A stretch of DNA of 64,000 nt from Plumapathes pennacea (GCA_964036295.1 OZ038467.1:12239670-12303669), one strand, 5' to 3'. Positions 21,054 to 32,557 are shown, counted from the stretch's first letter. Made by a program: numbers and translations. The notes: generated by a model not told the origin, from the sequence alone.

Positions 21054-22042
21054 ATGGATAGCAATCCTCCAGAGGACATCCTGCGTGACATTGCAATCCT
21101 GGCTTGGATTCCAGTTGACGATGTTAAGAAATACTTCAAAATAAAGCTCAATAAAATTGAGAAGGATTTTCAACAAGGCGTCACAAGGGAAGCATGGAGA
21201 AGCCACAAGCTGTACAAAAAGTCAGTGGCTGACCTCCAGCAGCAATGCAGATCATGTGGTGTGTCATCTAATGGACAAAAACACGAGTTAGTTGAACGGC
21301 TGGCACTTAAGGGTGGAGACAACTACCCCACCTTTGATTCAGCTGCAACTGGAGGTCCATCTTCCCTACCTGAGTCACTTTCTGAAATGAGAAAGCTGCC
21401 CATCCCCACAATTAAACAAATCCTGAAGTCTCACGCAATGTCAATATGTGGTAAAAAAGATGACCTGGTCCTAAGATTGTATCTGCTGAAGCATGGACGG
21501 GCACATCTGGCGTTCAACCAAGAAAAGAAACACATCAGCTACTGTATAAAGGAAACCAAGAAAGTTCTGGCAGAACAAACCAAAGACTACATCATGAACC
21601 ATGATGAAGTAAAAAGAGTGAGAGCACACAGGACCCAAGTAAGGGAAACTTCATAGTCCAAGTACCTGCATACATTACCCAGATAGCTGATTTGAATGGC
21701 CTGTTTGACCAACTTCAAAACTATGTAGATCATTGCCATAAATCAAGGCAGTGCAAAGCCCAAAAAACTGCAGAGCACAGTGCACCAGAAGCTGAAAAAC
21801 ATGTGTCGAATCAAGATAAAGAATACCAGCAGTTCTTCGAAGTGGGCACTCAAGTTAAAGTAAGATGGTCCAAATATGAAATTGGGGGAACAGGTTGGAG
21901 GCTGGGGTGGTACAGTGCCGAGGTACAGGAGGCTGACATTGTATCAGATGAAATCACATTGGTGTACTTATCAGAGCCGGATTCGACCTATACATGTGAA
22001 GTGACCCCACTTCTTGCAGAGGGTAAACTGAGACTGATTTAA
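21054..22042 (+). pseudogene. Double-SAP-domain protein with C-terminal barrel-like domain, frameshifted
   Basis: ATG at 21054 (MDSNPPEDILRDIAILAWIP) opens a frame running to TAG at 21656. A second frame, shifted by one base, continues to the stop at 22042. The first part carries two SAP-like DNA-binding helices: SVADLQQQCRSCGVSSNGQK (about residue 60-95) and IPTIKQILKSHAMSICGKK (about 130-165). The second part has VGTQVKVRWSKYEIGGTGWR and then WYSAEVQEADIVSDEITLVY, which looks like a Tudor/SH3-like barrel. The coding sense of the second frame extends back to the shift near 21635, so a one-base change most likely split one gene. It probably belongs to a multicopy cnidarian element or gene family; function not known. 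Confidence 0.5.
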
Positions 22043-22176
22043 GGGTAGTAGACAAGTTTAATGGTACAGAAGTTGTTGGCTGTACTGTAGGATTTTAATT
22101 CTCTTTATGAAGTCTGGCTGAACAAAGTATACTGTGTCAAGACAGGACTTTTGCATTTTGGCTGTTACAAAAGCAG

Positions 22177-22385
22177 TTAACCCTTTCACTCCCAAGAGTG
22201 ATCAACTTCAATTTTCTCCTTTGGGCTCTCACCAGAGATATATCATACAGTATGGAGAACTTGGCTTTTGATACCTTGCTCAGATGATAGTTGATTAGAC
22301 TATCAATTCTCACTACATCACTAATATAATTTCCTCTTAAAGGTTGGGGGAATCTGCGTTTTGAACTTGGGAGTGAAAGGGTTAA
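22177..22385. mobile_element. piggyBac-type MITE, copy 1 (complete)
   Basis: A 209-bp palindromic element begins TTAACCCTTTCACTCCCAAG and ends CTTGGGAGTGAAAGGGTTAA. Termini and TTAA target match the piggyBac element at 4385-6120. No coding capacity. Confidence 0.85.
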
Positions 22386-22929
22386 TTATTATTGAAAATA
22401 ATATTCCCAATATGCTGCAATTTATTGCTTCCATTTACGAACACCTATAAAACGAAGACCTGGTGGGGTTGACTGAAGTTGCGTTTTGGGAAGCTGGAAC
22501 TGAAACAGACTTGATCGAGGGGCAATATTAATTCGTGTTATTGTTTTGATATTTAAAGCAGAATTTCATTTTCAGAAAGTATTTCATTTTAATCATTATT
22601 AAACAACTGTAACCGGAAGATAAACAGAAAAAGCAGAAGTATTAGTTTAGTTTATTGCTGCAGGAGCACAAGCAGAGGATAAGGCTAGAATTTAACATAA
22701 TTTGTAGAATGGTGGGGCCCTATTGCAGTATAAAAGTTCCATATTAATTTTGTAATTATCCGGTTTTGCTGTGGAGAAATTTCCTTGCAAGTGTGCTGCC
22801 AATTATTCCATTTTAGTCGTTAACAACTGTAATCGGTGGATAAAACAGACAAATCATAAATTTTCTTCATCAAGTGAAAACGATTCCTACAGAGGACAAC
22901 TGTTCAATAAAATGTTGTAATTTGTTTTG

Positions 22930-24430
22930 TTCCCAATTCCTGCGTTTCCCTTTCCAAGTTCCCGGTTCCCAGATTCCTGGTTCCGGTTCCTGGTTCCCAG
23001 ATTACCGGTTCCCAGATTACCAGTTCCCAGATTCCCGATACCCAGTTCCAGGTTCCCGGTTCCTGGTTCCCAGATTTCCTGTTACACGCTTCCGGTTCCC
23101 TTTTCCAGACTCCCGGTTTCCCACGTTTCCGGTTCCCGGTTCCTCGGTTCCCCGGTTCCCCGGTTCCCCGGTTCCCCGGTTCCCCGGTTCCCCGGTTCCC
23201 CGGTTCCCCGGTTCCCCGGTTCCCCGGTTCCCCGGTTCCCCGGTTCCCCGGTTCCCCGGTTCCCCGGTTCCCCGGTTCCCCGGTTCCCCGGTTCCCCGGT
23301 TCCCCGGTTCCCCGGTTCCCCGTTCCCCGGTTCCCGGTTCCCCGGTTCCCGGTTCCCCGGTTCCCGGTTCCCCGGTTCTCCGGTTCTCCGGTTCCCCGGT
23401 TCCCCGGTTCCCCGGTTCCCCGGTTCCCCGGTTCCCCGGTTCCCCGGTTCCCCGGTTCCCCGGTTCCCCGGTTCCCCGGTTCCCCGGTTCCCCGGTTCCC
23501 CGGTTCCCCGGTTCCCCGGTTCCCCGGTTTCCCGGTTCTCCGGTTCTCCGGTTCCCCGGTTCCCCGGTTCCCCGGTTCCCCGGTTCCCCGGTTCCCCGGT
23601 TCCCCGGTTCCCCGGTTCCCAGATTCCTGGTTCCAGCTTCCTGGTTCCAGCTTCCTGGTTCCCAGGTTCCAGTTCACAGATTCCCAGTTCACAGATTCCC
23701 AGTTCTCAGGTTCCCAGTTCTCAGGTTCCCGGTTCCCGGGTTCCCAGGTTCTCGGGTTCCCAGTTCCCAGTTCCCAGATTCCAGATTCCAGATTCCCGAT
23801 TCCCGGCTTCCCGGTTCCTGGTTCCCAGATTTCTGGTTTCCGGTTTCTTGTTGCACATTTCCGGTTCTCTATTCCAGATTCCCGGTTCCCAGTTCTCAGA
23901 TTCTCTGTTTCCAGATTCCTGGATTTCCGGTTCCAAGATTCCTGGTTCCAAGATTTCCAGTTCCAAGATTCCCGGTTACAGGTTCTCGGTTTCCAGATTC
24001 CCGGTTCTTAGTTTCCCTGTTCACAGTTTCCCGGTTCTCAGATTCCCGGTTTTCAGATTCCTGGTTCCTAGATTCCCAGATTCCCAGCTCCCGGATTCCC
24101 AGTTCCCGGATTCCCAGTTCCCGGATTCCCAGTTCCCGGATTCCCAGTTCCTCGATTTCCAATTCCCGGTTTCAGGTTCCCGTGGACCCGGAGTTCTCCG
24201 GTTCCCTGGTTACCAGTTCTCCGGTTCTCCGGTTCTCCGGTTCCCCGGATTCTCTGTTCCCTGTTCCCTGTTCCCTGTTCCCTGTTCCCTGTTCCCCGTT
24301 CCTGGTTGTCACGTTCCTGGTTGTCACGTTCCTGGTTGTCACGTTCCCGGTTTTTCACGTTCACGGGTTTCCAGGTTTTCACGTTTCCGGGTTCTCACGT
24401 TCCCGGATTTCCAGTTAGTTCCCCGTTCTA
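22930..24430. repeat. Minisatellite built on the octamer GGTTCCCC, with diverged flanks
   Basis: Positions about 23130-23620 are nearly perfect head-to-tail GGTTCCCC units. The flanks at 22930-23130 and 23620-24430 consist of related but diverged units (GGTTCCCAGATTCC and GTTCACAGATTCC types), ending in CGTTCCTGGTTGTCA units near 24298-24345. Because eight is not a multiple of three, an uninterrupted array reads the same peptide repeat (RFPGSPVP) in all three plus frames. That explains the very long ORFs on both strands. There is no splice, start or homology evidence that it is coding. Confidence 0.92.
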
Positions 24431-24439
24431 GGTTTTAAA

Positions 24440-26199
24440 CAGCCCGAATTAAATCAATATTGGACTGACTAAACTGTGAAATGAGTTGCATTTTGTAATT
24501 GCAATTTCTTTTGTTCGGAATTACTCACAATAAATTGCTGCTATCAAGAGGGTATACCAAGAAAGGCCCTATTTACAGGTCATTACAGCGCGACAAGAAA
24601 CGAGAAGTGTACCCTTCGGTCGGTCAAAAACCATGGTGACTGGGGAGAATGGCGCGCGATTTGTTGCTAAGCCGCCACGCTGAACCTGTTGTTCTGCCCA
24701 TTGCTGACAAACACAACATAAAAACGCACATTTGGCGACTTATAAACATACCTATTGCAGTGTAAAACCGTTACAGTTCTGTTCGTGCCGAAAAAGCGAG
24801 AGGCTTCTTATTTGCTTTCTATATTCCGCCATTTTGTATTTAATATTAAAAAATTCCCGTGGGGCCCGCGTTTAAGGTTTTTTTTCCTCGTGTACAATAT
24901 AATTTGGAAATTATTGGTAGCAGCCCTCCTACTTTTTCTCACCCAATTATTCCAAAATTGGACAGCAATTTGTCCTCACATATACAAGTATCAGCCGTCC
25001 ATCACTGTACGTAATATCTTGACGAGGGAGTAAAGACGGACCGATTGATCGATAAGCTAAATTCTAACCTCTAGGAAAACTTTCCTCAGGCTCCTCTTCC
25101 TCCGCTTTAAGGCAGACTATTCCACAATTTATCAGACGATTCCACGGTTTTTCGTTTTCTAGTCGCGTCCGGCCGTTCCATGTCAAAAGATCCTCATGCA
25201 GCGTCTTGTTTCGCCACGTCTTCGAATTCTCATCCTCCACGAAACATCCGCGCAACGCGCGAGGTAATATATTTGCGGGGGACTGGATGACTTCTAAAAA
25301 TAACTTTGGAAGGGATTATGTCACTCACCTTTATACTCTCTTGGTCATATTTTATTCAGGTTTTCACGAAAAATAAGAGGCAAATTATTGGAAATTCATC
25401 ATTTTTTAACTCACTTTTTAAAATATGCTGGAAAGAGAAATGTCTGTTCGTCCAGGATTTAGGTTATTTACCATTAATGAAAAAATTCGGTTTGTCGCTC
25501 GGGAATTGCCATACAGAAAAAGAATGTTTACCATTTACTCCTCGCAAAAATCTCACACGGGAGGAACGTGTTCCATTTGTTTTTCGCATCCGTTGATACT
25601 TATATTGGGGTGGGCATAGGAAAGCTAATGGAAAGTTCAAATGGAACGTGGCAATCCATTCGAAACGTATCAATCGGGAAGGCAGGACTACCTTTTCAGA
25701 CGATCCGTTTATTTCGAGAATTTCTCGGTTGGACGAACCAAAAGCCGTTTTCCATTTGCGTTCTAACCGAAATTTCCGGAAATTTGGGGTAAATGGTAAA
25801 CAACCTTAGTTTAATTGTTTTTGCCTTAAAAGGCATACACACCTGCATCCGTACACCGCGGAAATAAGTTTTTCAGCCGTTCGGTCACCTTGCTTTCGAG
25901 TCGGCGGTTATTGCACAAAACCGTGCAGCATTTGTAGTTAAATATCCGCTCGTAAAACCTCAAAACCAATAGGCTTGGATCATTTTCTATAACATAAGTT
26001 GTGCACAGAGAAAAACGAGGCTGGCACACGACGTGAAATTTCACCTCGAATTATGAGAAGTTAGGTAGCCACGGCGACGAACGCTGACCAACGGAAGTGA
26101 CGTGAAGAATGTATTTCCGCGGTGTCACGAGGTCCCGTTCCCGCCTTCTATCGCGTGCAGTGACTGCCTGACAAGTCCTTGCAGTTGTTTTATTCGACT
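24440..26199. other. Intergenic stretch with a possible inverted-repeat element
   Basis: No gene was recognised. GTTTACCATTTAC at 25528 and, inverted, GTAAATGGTAAAC at 25790-25802 may be ends of a roughly 275-bp element. The interior frames have no recognised homology. Confidence 0.35.
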
Positions 26200-29100
26200 T
26201 TAGTTCAGAAGTAGGAGATTCTTGCACATGGTAAACGATTTCATTGACTCGGAAACAGCCGTATGGAAGTCCTTCAGGAGGAATGTGTTGCACTGAGGAG
26301 CACGCAGTACGCCCGTCCTCGCCATTTGGCATAATTCATCGAGCATGTTGAGGCGCTCTGGAGCTGGAAGAGATACAAATGTTCACAAAAGTGTCAAACT
26401 GAAATTCAATCCTGACATAAAGGTGTCAAACTGAACATTTACTTCTAACAGTCAACTCTCTCTGGGCGGACATCTCTCCAAGGCGGACAGCATGCAGATT
26501 TGTTCCTTGCCAATTTTCACTTGTTCCCTTCACTCTCTCTAGGGCGGACACTAAATGTAGTCCCAAGGGTGTCCGCCTTAGAGAGAGTTCACTGTATATA
26601 CCATATACAGTTGAAGCTCCCGTGAGCGGAAACCCTTGGGAAGCAGAAAACGTGTCCGTAACTGGAAATGTCCACATACGAGAATGTGTAAATACAGAGT
26701 TTGACTGACTTAGAGTTTAAACGTGGTTTCGTAAAGGCGTCCGTAAGTAGAGCTGTCCGCTTAGAGTGTCCGCCCAGACAGCTTCCACTGTATACCACAT
26801 GTTCAAATTTTCATGCAAGTCGATGCAAGTTTTTTTCTTTTTGTTGTAAAGGAAACGGTTACAACCAATAACTTGTCGTACATTTTCGCGGTAACTTATA
26901 TTTAACCCTCCTACGAAACTTGCATAAGCTTGCATCGACTTGCATCTCGTTTGGCCAGGGCTTAACAGCAGTAGTCAAGAAGCAACATCGCAACTGTAGG
27001 GACCAGTTCTATAAAACACTGGCACATTTTACGATCATAAGGCATTGGAGAATCTCACATTGCTGGTTGGACTGATTCCATCTCGTCAGCCAAAAGCCCT
27101 GGACTCTCAAGTCTTTAAAAATCAAAGCACTCTGCAATAAAGAAATATATTCGTGTTGGTCTTCATTGTATGATGAGCGTCGTCACACCAGAGATTTATA
27201 TCATACGACAAATTCTGAAGTATGACCTGGTAGAATAGACCGATGCGCTATTCTTAATAAAGGCCTGGGCCCGGTTTTTCGAAGCACGATTAGGCTAATC
27301 CTGGATTAGGTGTAAACTTTCTTGTCATTTATAAGCCTGAAAATGTGAAGATTTTGTCCTGCAACAATTTCCTTGATACGTATTCAGCTAAAACAAGCTT
27401 TTTAATCCATATTTGAACAAAACCCTGCATTTTATCGGCAGAGAGGTCGTCGGAAAGAATTTCGTTAATCCTGGATTAGCTTAATCGGCTTTCGAAAAAC
27501 CGGGCCCTGGCAAAACGCGGACACACTGTGGCGGCAACATTGCCAGCGCGCATGTTTCCCAAATGTTGCCCCGTTTTGCCACGCGCGAAACATTTGTTGC
27601 GGACACAAAAAATGTTTCTGAAAAACTTCAGAAACATTTGTTGTGACCGCGCGGAGTGCAACAATGTTGCCGTACGTTTTGCCACCCTGGAAACATTGAA
27701 AGACAGTGTTGCCGCCACAACGTGTCCTCGTTTTGCCAGGCCATAACCCTTTTACACCTGAAAAATGATCTCTTCTGTGTTCACAAATGGTCAGGCTTTA
27801 ACCTTTAAGAAAGTCCTCGTCTATAAAGCATACACTTTCTGAAAGCTTAGTGCAGTTTGAAAATGAGACCTGAAAGAGGGGAGAGATTACTAAGGAAACC
27901 TTAGAAAGAGCACTCCACTGGCTGGGACCGAAAAAGCCCTCTTAATGGTTCCTCACTCACCGTTGGGACTGTCACGGGCTTCTTTGACATCCCGCCATAC
28001 GTTACCATGGTTCCCTTGTGGCTGTGGTACAGAGGTCAAAATAAGAATTATCCACTTTATCCTGCACTGCATACTGTGTATGGACACTTTTACGAGAGTG
28101 AAAAACTTCAGTTTTCTCCTTCAGTTTCTAGCCAGAATATGGAGAACAGTGCTTTTCATGCCTTGCTTAGATGAATGATGACTAAACTATCAATTCTCCC
28201 TGCAACTACCTATAAATGTTCTTCTAAAAGGTTGGGAGAATCTGCATTTTGAGCTTGGGAATGAAAGGGGTAAACACTACAACTACATAGCACAAAAGTT
28301 GCAATCCTCACCTAAGTAAACGCAGTAGGTCAATTGAACTCTGTCCTCCAACACAATTCAGGGCCATTGAAGGCTTCTTAAAATCCTGTTTCCATAAAAA
28401 CACAAGTATGCCAACATCAATGAAATCTCAGTCATGGTATCTAACTTATTCTAATTTGAGGTAAAACTTCACATTGTGTGCAAGCCTCGTATTTCTTGTG
28501 CACAAGTTATGTTTTTAACCACAACACACAAGTTTCTCACTCTCTGATTGATCGATTTACTGTGGTAAATAAGAGTCCAGACAATGATGCTGACGCCAGC
28601 ATGTCATGCTTTGCAGTGAAATACAATGAAACTTTCCAGTATATTTCTAAATATTGTGGTAAAAAACAAATTTCCACTGGTTTGCCATGGTGTGGACTCT
28701 TATTTACCACGATTTATGTCATCACATGGCCAAAATTAGTTGTGGACTCACTTGGCAAAGCGCCTCGTGAGTCCACAACATTTTGACCATGTGATGACGT
28801 ACATCGTGGTAAATAAGAGTCCACACCACAGCAAACCAGTGGAAATTTATTAAATAGAAAATGCATTAAACTGACTCATGGTGGGAGTGCCTTACGATTT
28901 TACGAGCATTACACTAAACTACAAAATCTGCACCTGAATCCACAGTTTGTGCAATGACCACTGACTCAAAAAAAAAAAAAGAAAAAGGCAAAGAAACATG
29001 TTTCCATGGTGTCAGGTAAATGCAAACCCTCAAGCACAAACAAAACAGTTAAAGCAACAGAAATCATGACAGGCCACCATTACCTTGATGACTTCCCTCA

Positions 29101-32100
29101 TTTCTGAACCTCTGCTGAACTCTTCTGTCACCACACAATCTGCACCAAGCATCTTTAAGTATTTCCTCAGATCATCTAGTGCTGGTCTTCACAAAGAGAA
29201 AGACAACTGGTCATAGAGTGATTGTAATAAATGGAAGGAAAAACTTGGGGAGTACTGTAGCAGGGGTTAAATAAAGGGTTGGAGGGGGGCAGGGTAAATA
29301 GGGGTTATCTTATAAGCCTGCCAATCCACAAAATTTTGATGTTGTCAGGTGTCGTGGAGCTTGTATGCAGTACTTACTGTACCTGTCTCTGATGATGTTG
29401 ATGGTCTTTATGCCCCACGCAGCAGCCAATTGTATGACTGCCTGCCCAACTCCGCTGTTTGCACCATTCTGAATCACAGTGTCACCTAAGAACAGCAAAC
29501 AACAAAATCAACTCCAAACAAACAACAAACAACCCCAAACAAACAACAAAATCAACCCCAGACAGAGAACAAATAAACCCAAACAATCAACAAAATTGAC
29601 CCCAAACAAATGACAAACAACCCCAAACAATCAACAAAATCAACCCCAAACAAACAACAAAATCAACCCCAAACAGAGAACAAATAAACCCAAACAAACA
29701 ACAAACAACCCTAAACCAACAACAACACCAAACAATCAACAAAATCAACCCCAAACAAACAACAAACAACAAAATCAACCCCAAACAATGATCGGGGATT
29801 GAACCCGATGCCTCCAGCTCAGAAACTTGATGTGCTACCCACTTGGCTGTCCTGGCTGGCAGGTTTGTCCTGTACCTGGTTTTAATTCTTGAAAGTCCTT
29901 GAGCATCCTGTATGCTGTACATGGGTTCACTCCCACAGTGGAAGCAAACTCCATGGAGAGGTCTGACGGAATCTTTATGAGTTGGCATTCAGATAACACA
30001 AGCTGTGTGTTCCAGGTGCCTGAAATTTGTTTCGATAAAGTTCATTACTTGATGTTGAACAAAGCAATAAAAGAGGCAATAGAGCCATTTTCAGATGACT
30101 CACCAATCGCAGAGGCTGTAAGAAACACAAAACCCAAAGTAATCTGCAAATTGCAAGTTGTAAAAATCTACAAGTTTTACTTCAAAGAAGAAACCGGAAT
30201 AAGCACTGTGAAGAAAATATGCCATCACCACTGGCTTGCTTATGTGACAAGATCACAATCAGGTTTTGCTTTCTCATCAATCTTCCCCATTTCTCTATCC
30301 CCCTCCCACCTCCCACTCTACCTGCAATGTTTTTGTCCTTTGCCCCACTATCTATCCACCCCTGGATCTCTGAGAATGCTCTATTGCAGACTGTAAGAAA
30401 AGTGACATGTACTAGTAAGTGTTAACCCTTTCACTCTCAAGCTCAAAATGCAGATTCTCACAACCTTGTGAAAAGAAAATGTATGAGTGATGTAGTGAGA
30501 ATTGAAAGTTTAATCAGCTTTCACCTGAACAAGGTATGAAAAGCCAAGTTCTCTTTACTCTATGATGTATTTTGGGTGAGAAACTGAAGGAGAAAATTGG
30601 AGCTGATCAATCTTAGGATTGAAAGGGTTCACAGTACAGTGCACAAGACATGAATACCTGAGAGAATAACAGAGTCACTGTAGACTTTACATTATTACAT
30701 GTAGGTACTGTGTAGCAGTCTAGCATGACTGTAGGTTATAGTTTTATTTCTTTTTTCATTTACTTTTTAGCTTCTGTATCAAAGAATGTGATGTTATGGA
30801 CTTTGTGTCTGCTAAATTTACACCACAGCCTTGTTTGTGAATTAAGTCTTGAGATGCAGGGTAATTTCAGAAATGACTAGTTGCTAATTCAATTTGGGAG
30901 AGTCACTTAAAGCTATCACTTGATTTTTTTTTTTTTTTTTTTTTTGAGGCACATTGATAAACTGGTTGAAAACAGATTTTCTTAAAATGAAGAGGAATAT
31001 CATACAGTGCACGTACCCAAACCAGCCTCTGCCAACACCACATGGTCTCCAGGCACAAATTGTGTCACATCTCTTCCAACTTCCAACACATGACCAAAGC
31101 CCTCATTTCCACCAACGGCAGGCAATGTCGGTCTAATTGCATACACACCTGAATGTGAAAAGAACATAGGATCTGCATTAGCTTTGTATGAGCATTAGCT
31201 CTTCAACATCACAAGTGGTGCACTACACTGTATGTATGATTGATTGAAAGTATTTCTTACTGGGGGTGCGTTCGATTGACCATATTCCAGAATAGGAATA
31301 GCTAAATTGATCCAAAGTCTTGCTTGTAATGGGAAAAATTGTTTTCGGGAGTGTTTTCAAAACCTTCACACTGGCAATAAGAACAGCTCCTGATACATCT
31401 CGATATAATTCAGCTCCAAAGCAAAATATTTTTTCAATCAGCATCGCTATTCCCATTCCAGAATAGACCCAATCAAACACGCCCTAAATACCACTTCAAC
31501 ACATGCAAATGTTATACACCGTTGTTGTAGCTGGTTGACCGAAATGTGAGCCTTCCTGAAGCATGTGGAATTTAATTGCAAGCATGAACAAAAATATGTT
31601 GTGCCAGGATCATACTATTGTCTTATTGTACATGTAGGATACTATACAGATTGAGCAGGAATGTTAGCTATTAAAGGTTATATTTATTTTATATTTTTAA
31701 TTAATTACTGTATATTGATTTTATAGGGAGTCAAGACATTCACCCCAAAAGAGCAGGTTCTTGTCTGAATTGTTGTAGATTGGTGGGTTTAGTGAAGAAA
31801 CATGCCAGCACCTTGAATCTGGTTAATATCTGCAGGATTTATAGGAGCAGCGACCATCTGCACCCTCACAGAGTTTGAAGCCATTTTCTTTGTTCCGATA
31901 CTGTCCAATCTGTCTAAAAAAGTACAATTATAAAACTTCAGTAGAACCCTGCTAGCTTGAACTCGGTTAACTCGAACTTCCCGCTATCTCGAACTCAAAC
32001 CCATTTCCCTTGGATTTCCCTTTCAGTCATTTACTATCGGCTAACTGCTCCCGCTAACTCAAATTATTTCTCGTTTCCCTTGGGAGTTCACGTTAGCGGG

Positions 32101-32557
32101 GTTCTACTGTATAATTATACAAATGACAATGTAAAATACTGTAGAAGCTAAGAGAATGCTACATTTATGCTTCAACTTCACGTGCATGACAATATATATT
32201 CTCAGCTTTTAGTACCAATTCACCACTCTGGAATAGAATAGGGTAGTAGATTTTGCTTATTTTTGGTATTTGGTCCAAAACAGGATTGAAATTTGGGTAT
32301 ACAGGTCTGAAAAAGGGAAGACATGTGGGTAATAGGTCTGAAATAGGGTCGAAAAAATGCAGGAGATGTGCAGACTTCACTGACCTCAGTACTTTAGATG
32401 GATCGCCATGTTCACTGTAGACCACTGCCTCTGACTTAGTGCTGACCATTCTGACCGCCTTCCAGTTTGATAACATTAACGAGCGATCAAGCCAACTACT
32501 AGAATCGAGCAATTTTGACAGCACGATTTGTCCAAAACGCTTCCTCAAGGCGGCCAT
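26200..32557 (-). CDS. MECR: Mitochondrial trans-2-enoyl-CoA/ACP reductase
   Basis: MECR performs the last, NADPH-dependent step of mitochondrial fatty acid synthesis (FAS II), supplying octanoyl-ACP for lipoate. Ten coding exons join in phase with GT/AG borders: 32385-32557, 31812-31909, 31017-31148, 29876-30019, 29383-29485, 29084-29186, 28312-28385, 27961-28021, 27059-27131 and 26200-26363 (stop TAA). The product is 374 residues; human MECR is 373. The N-terminus is basic and amphipathic ([17 protein letters not shown]), as expected for mitochondrial import. Recognisable blocks are [20 protein letters not shown], a following [16 protein letters not shown] (the Tyr aligns with the catalytic Tyr), [13 protein letters not shown], the nucleotide-binding [32 protein letters not shown] and [16 protein letters not shown]. 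Introns are loaded with MITEs and a SINE. Divergent from GTF2E1. Confidence 0.95.
26448..26595. mobile_element. Short inverted-repeat element with GCGGACA motifs
   Basis: It starts CAGTCAACTCTCTCTGGGCG and ends AGAGAGAGTTCACTG, so termini pair as CAGTNAACTCTCTCT. Internal GCGGACA and TGTCCGCC motifs recur at 38591-38867 and near 49170. The CAGT termini are consistent with a Tc1/mariner-pogo (Tigger-like) MITE, which is an inference. It lies in the MECR 3' intergenic/last-intron region. Confidence 0.6.
26608..26791. mobile_element. Second CAGT-terminated element, adjacent
   Basis: It begins CAGTTGAAGCTCCCGTGAGC and ends GACAGCTTCCACTG; the termini are imperfectly inverted. The interior has repeated (G/T)TCCGTAA and GTGTCCGC motifs. 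It sits directly beside the element at 26448-26595, separated by a TATACCATATA-like stretch. The two lie in the last intron of MECR. Confidence 0.5.
27267..27507. mobile_element. GGGCCCGG-terminated MITE, copy A
   Basis: Palindromic ends read GGGCCCGGTTTTTCGAAGCA and, inverted, the same with CGAAAGCC. Both ends then carry a TAATCCTGGATTAG block. Relatives lie at 34014-34253, 38160-38400, 46104-46320 and 51454-51913. This copy is in the last-but-one intron of MECR. Confidence 0.8.
27505..27745. mobile_element. CCTGGCAAAACG-terminated fold-back element
   Basis: The left end CCTGGCAAAACGCGGACAC with TGTGGCGGCAACATTG pairs with the right end CAGTGTTGCCGCCACAACG with TGTCCTCGTTTTGCCAGG. A central AATGTTTC...GAAACATT hairpin completes the palindrome. 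It directly abuts the previous MITE, overlapping at CCCTGG. Confidence 0.7.
28089..28275. mobile_element. piggyBac-type MITE, copy 2 (decayed)
   Basis: The interior (AACTTCAGTTTTCTCCTTCA; TGCCTTGCTTAGATGA) and the right end CTTGGGAATGAAAGGGGTAA align with copy 1. The left terminus is eroded. It lies in a MECR intron between exons 7 and 8. Confidence 0.65.
28560..28850. repeat. Fold-back element in a MECR intron
   Basis: The block CCACTGGTTTGCCATGGTG followed by TGGACTCTTATTTACCACGA (about 28675-28712) is repeated inverted at about 28805-28846 (TCGTGGTAAATAAGAGTCCA then CACCACAGCAAACCAGTGG). The inner arms (GTCATCACATGGCCAAAAT and inverted ATTTTGACCATGTGATGAC) flank a central GTGGACTCAC...GTGAGTCCAC loop. 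A third partial arm lies at 28565. Transcription through the intron would give a long hairpin. Confidence 0.75.
29500..29862 (-). mobile_element. tRNA-derived SINE with tandem GTTTGGGGTTGATTTTGTT tail
   Basis: Read on the minus strand, the head at about 29780-29862 has a box-A-like AGCCAAGTGGGTAGCAC and a box-B-like GGTTCAATCCC, then CCGAT. The 3' tail (29500-29780) is a run of variant units on GTTTGGGGTTGATTTTGTTG and TTGTTTGTTG. A tRNA-like promoter head joined to a simple tandem tail fits a SINE, although no body was recognised between them. The head begins only about 14 bp beyond the MECR exon 4 donor. Confidence 0.6.
30422..30631. mobile_element. piggyBac-type MITE, copy 3
   Basis: Begins TTAACCCTTTCACTCTCAAG and ends with GGATTGAAAGGGTTCA, where the final TTAA has decayed to TTCA. 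It lies in MECR intron 3, inverted relative to copy 1. Confidence 0.8.
31939..32110. mobile_element. CAGTAGAACCC-terminated MITE (pogo/Tigger-like)
   Basis: Starts CAGTAGAACCCTGCTAGCTT and ends AGCGGGGTTCTACTG. The interior repeats AACTCGAACTTCCCGC and AACTCGGTTAACTCGAA variants. CAGT-terminated ends with tandem interior motifs suggest a pogo-type relative. It lies in MECR intron 1. Confidence 0.6.
32215..32375. repeat. GGTCTGAAATAGGGT repeat block upstream of MECR exon 1 end
   Basis: Variant units (AATAGGGTAG; GGTCTGAAAAAGGG; AGGTCTGAAATAGGGTCG) are the inverted counterpart of the tandem block at 39890-40085. It occupies the intron immediately beside the exon 1 donor of MECR. Confidence 0.55.

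Noticed and set aside
22874..24438. ORFs of about 500 residues with RFPGSPVP repeats
   Set aside because: They arise from the GGTTCCCC octamer array, which stays open in several frames on both strands; no start, splice or homology evidence supports coding.
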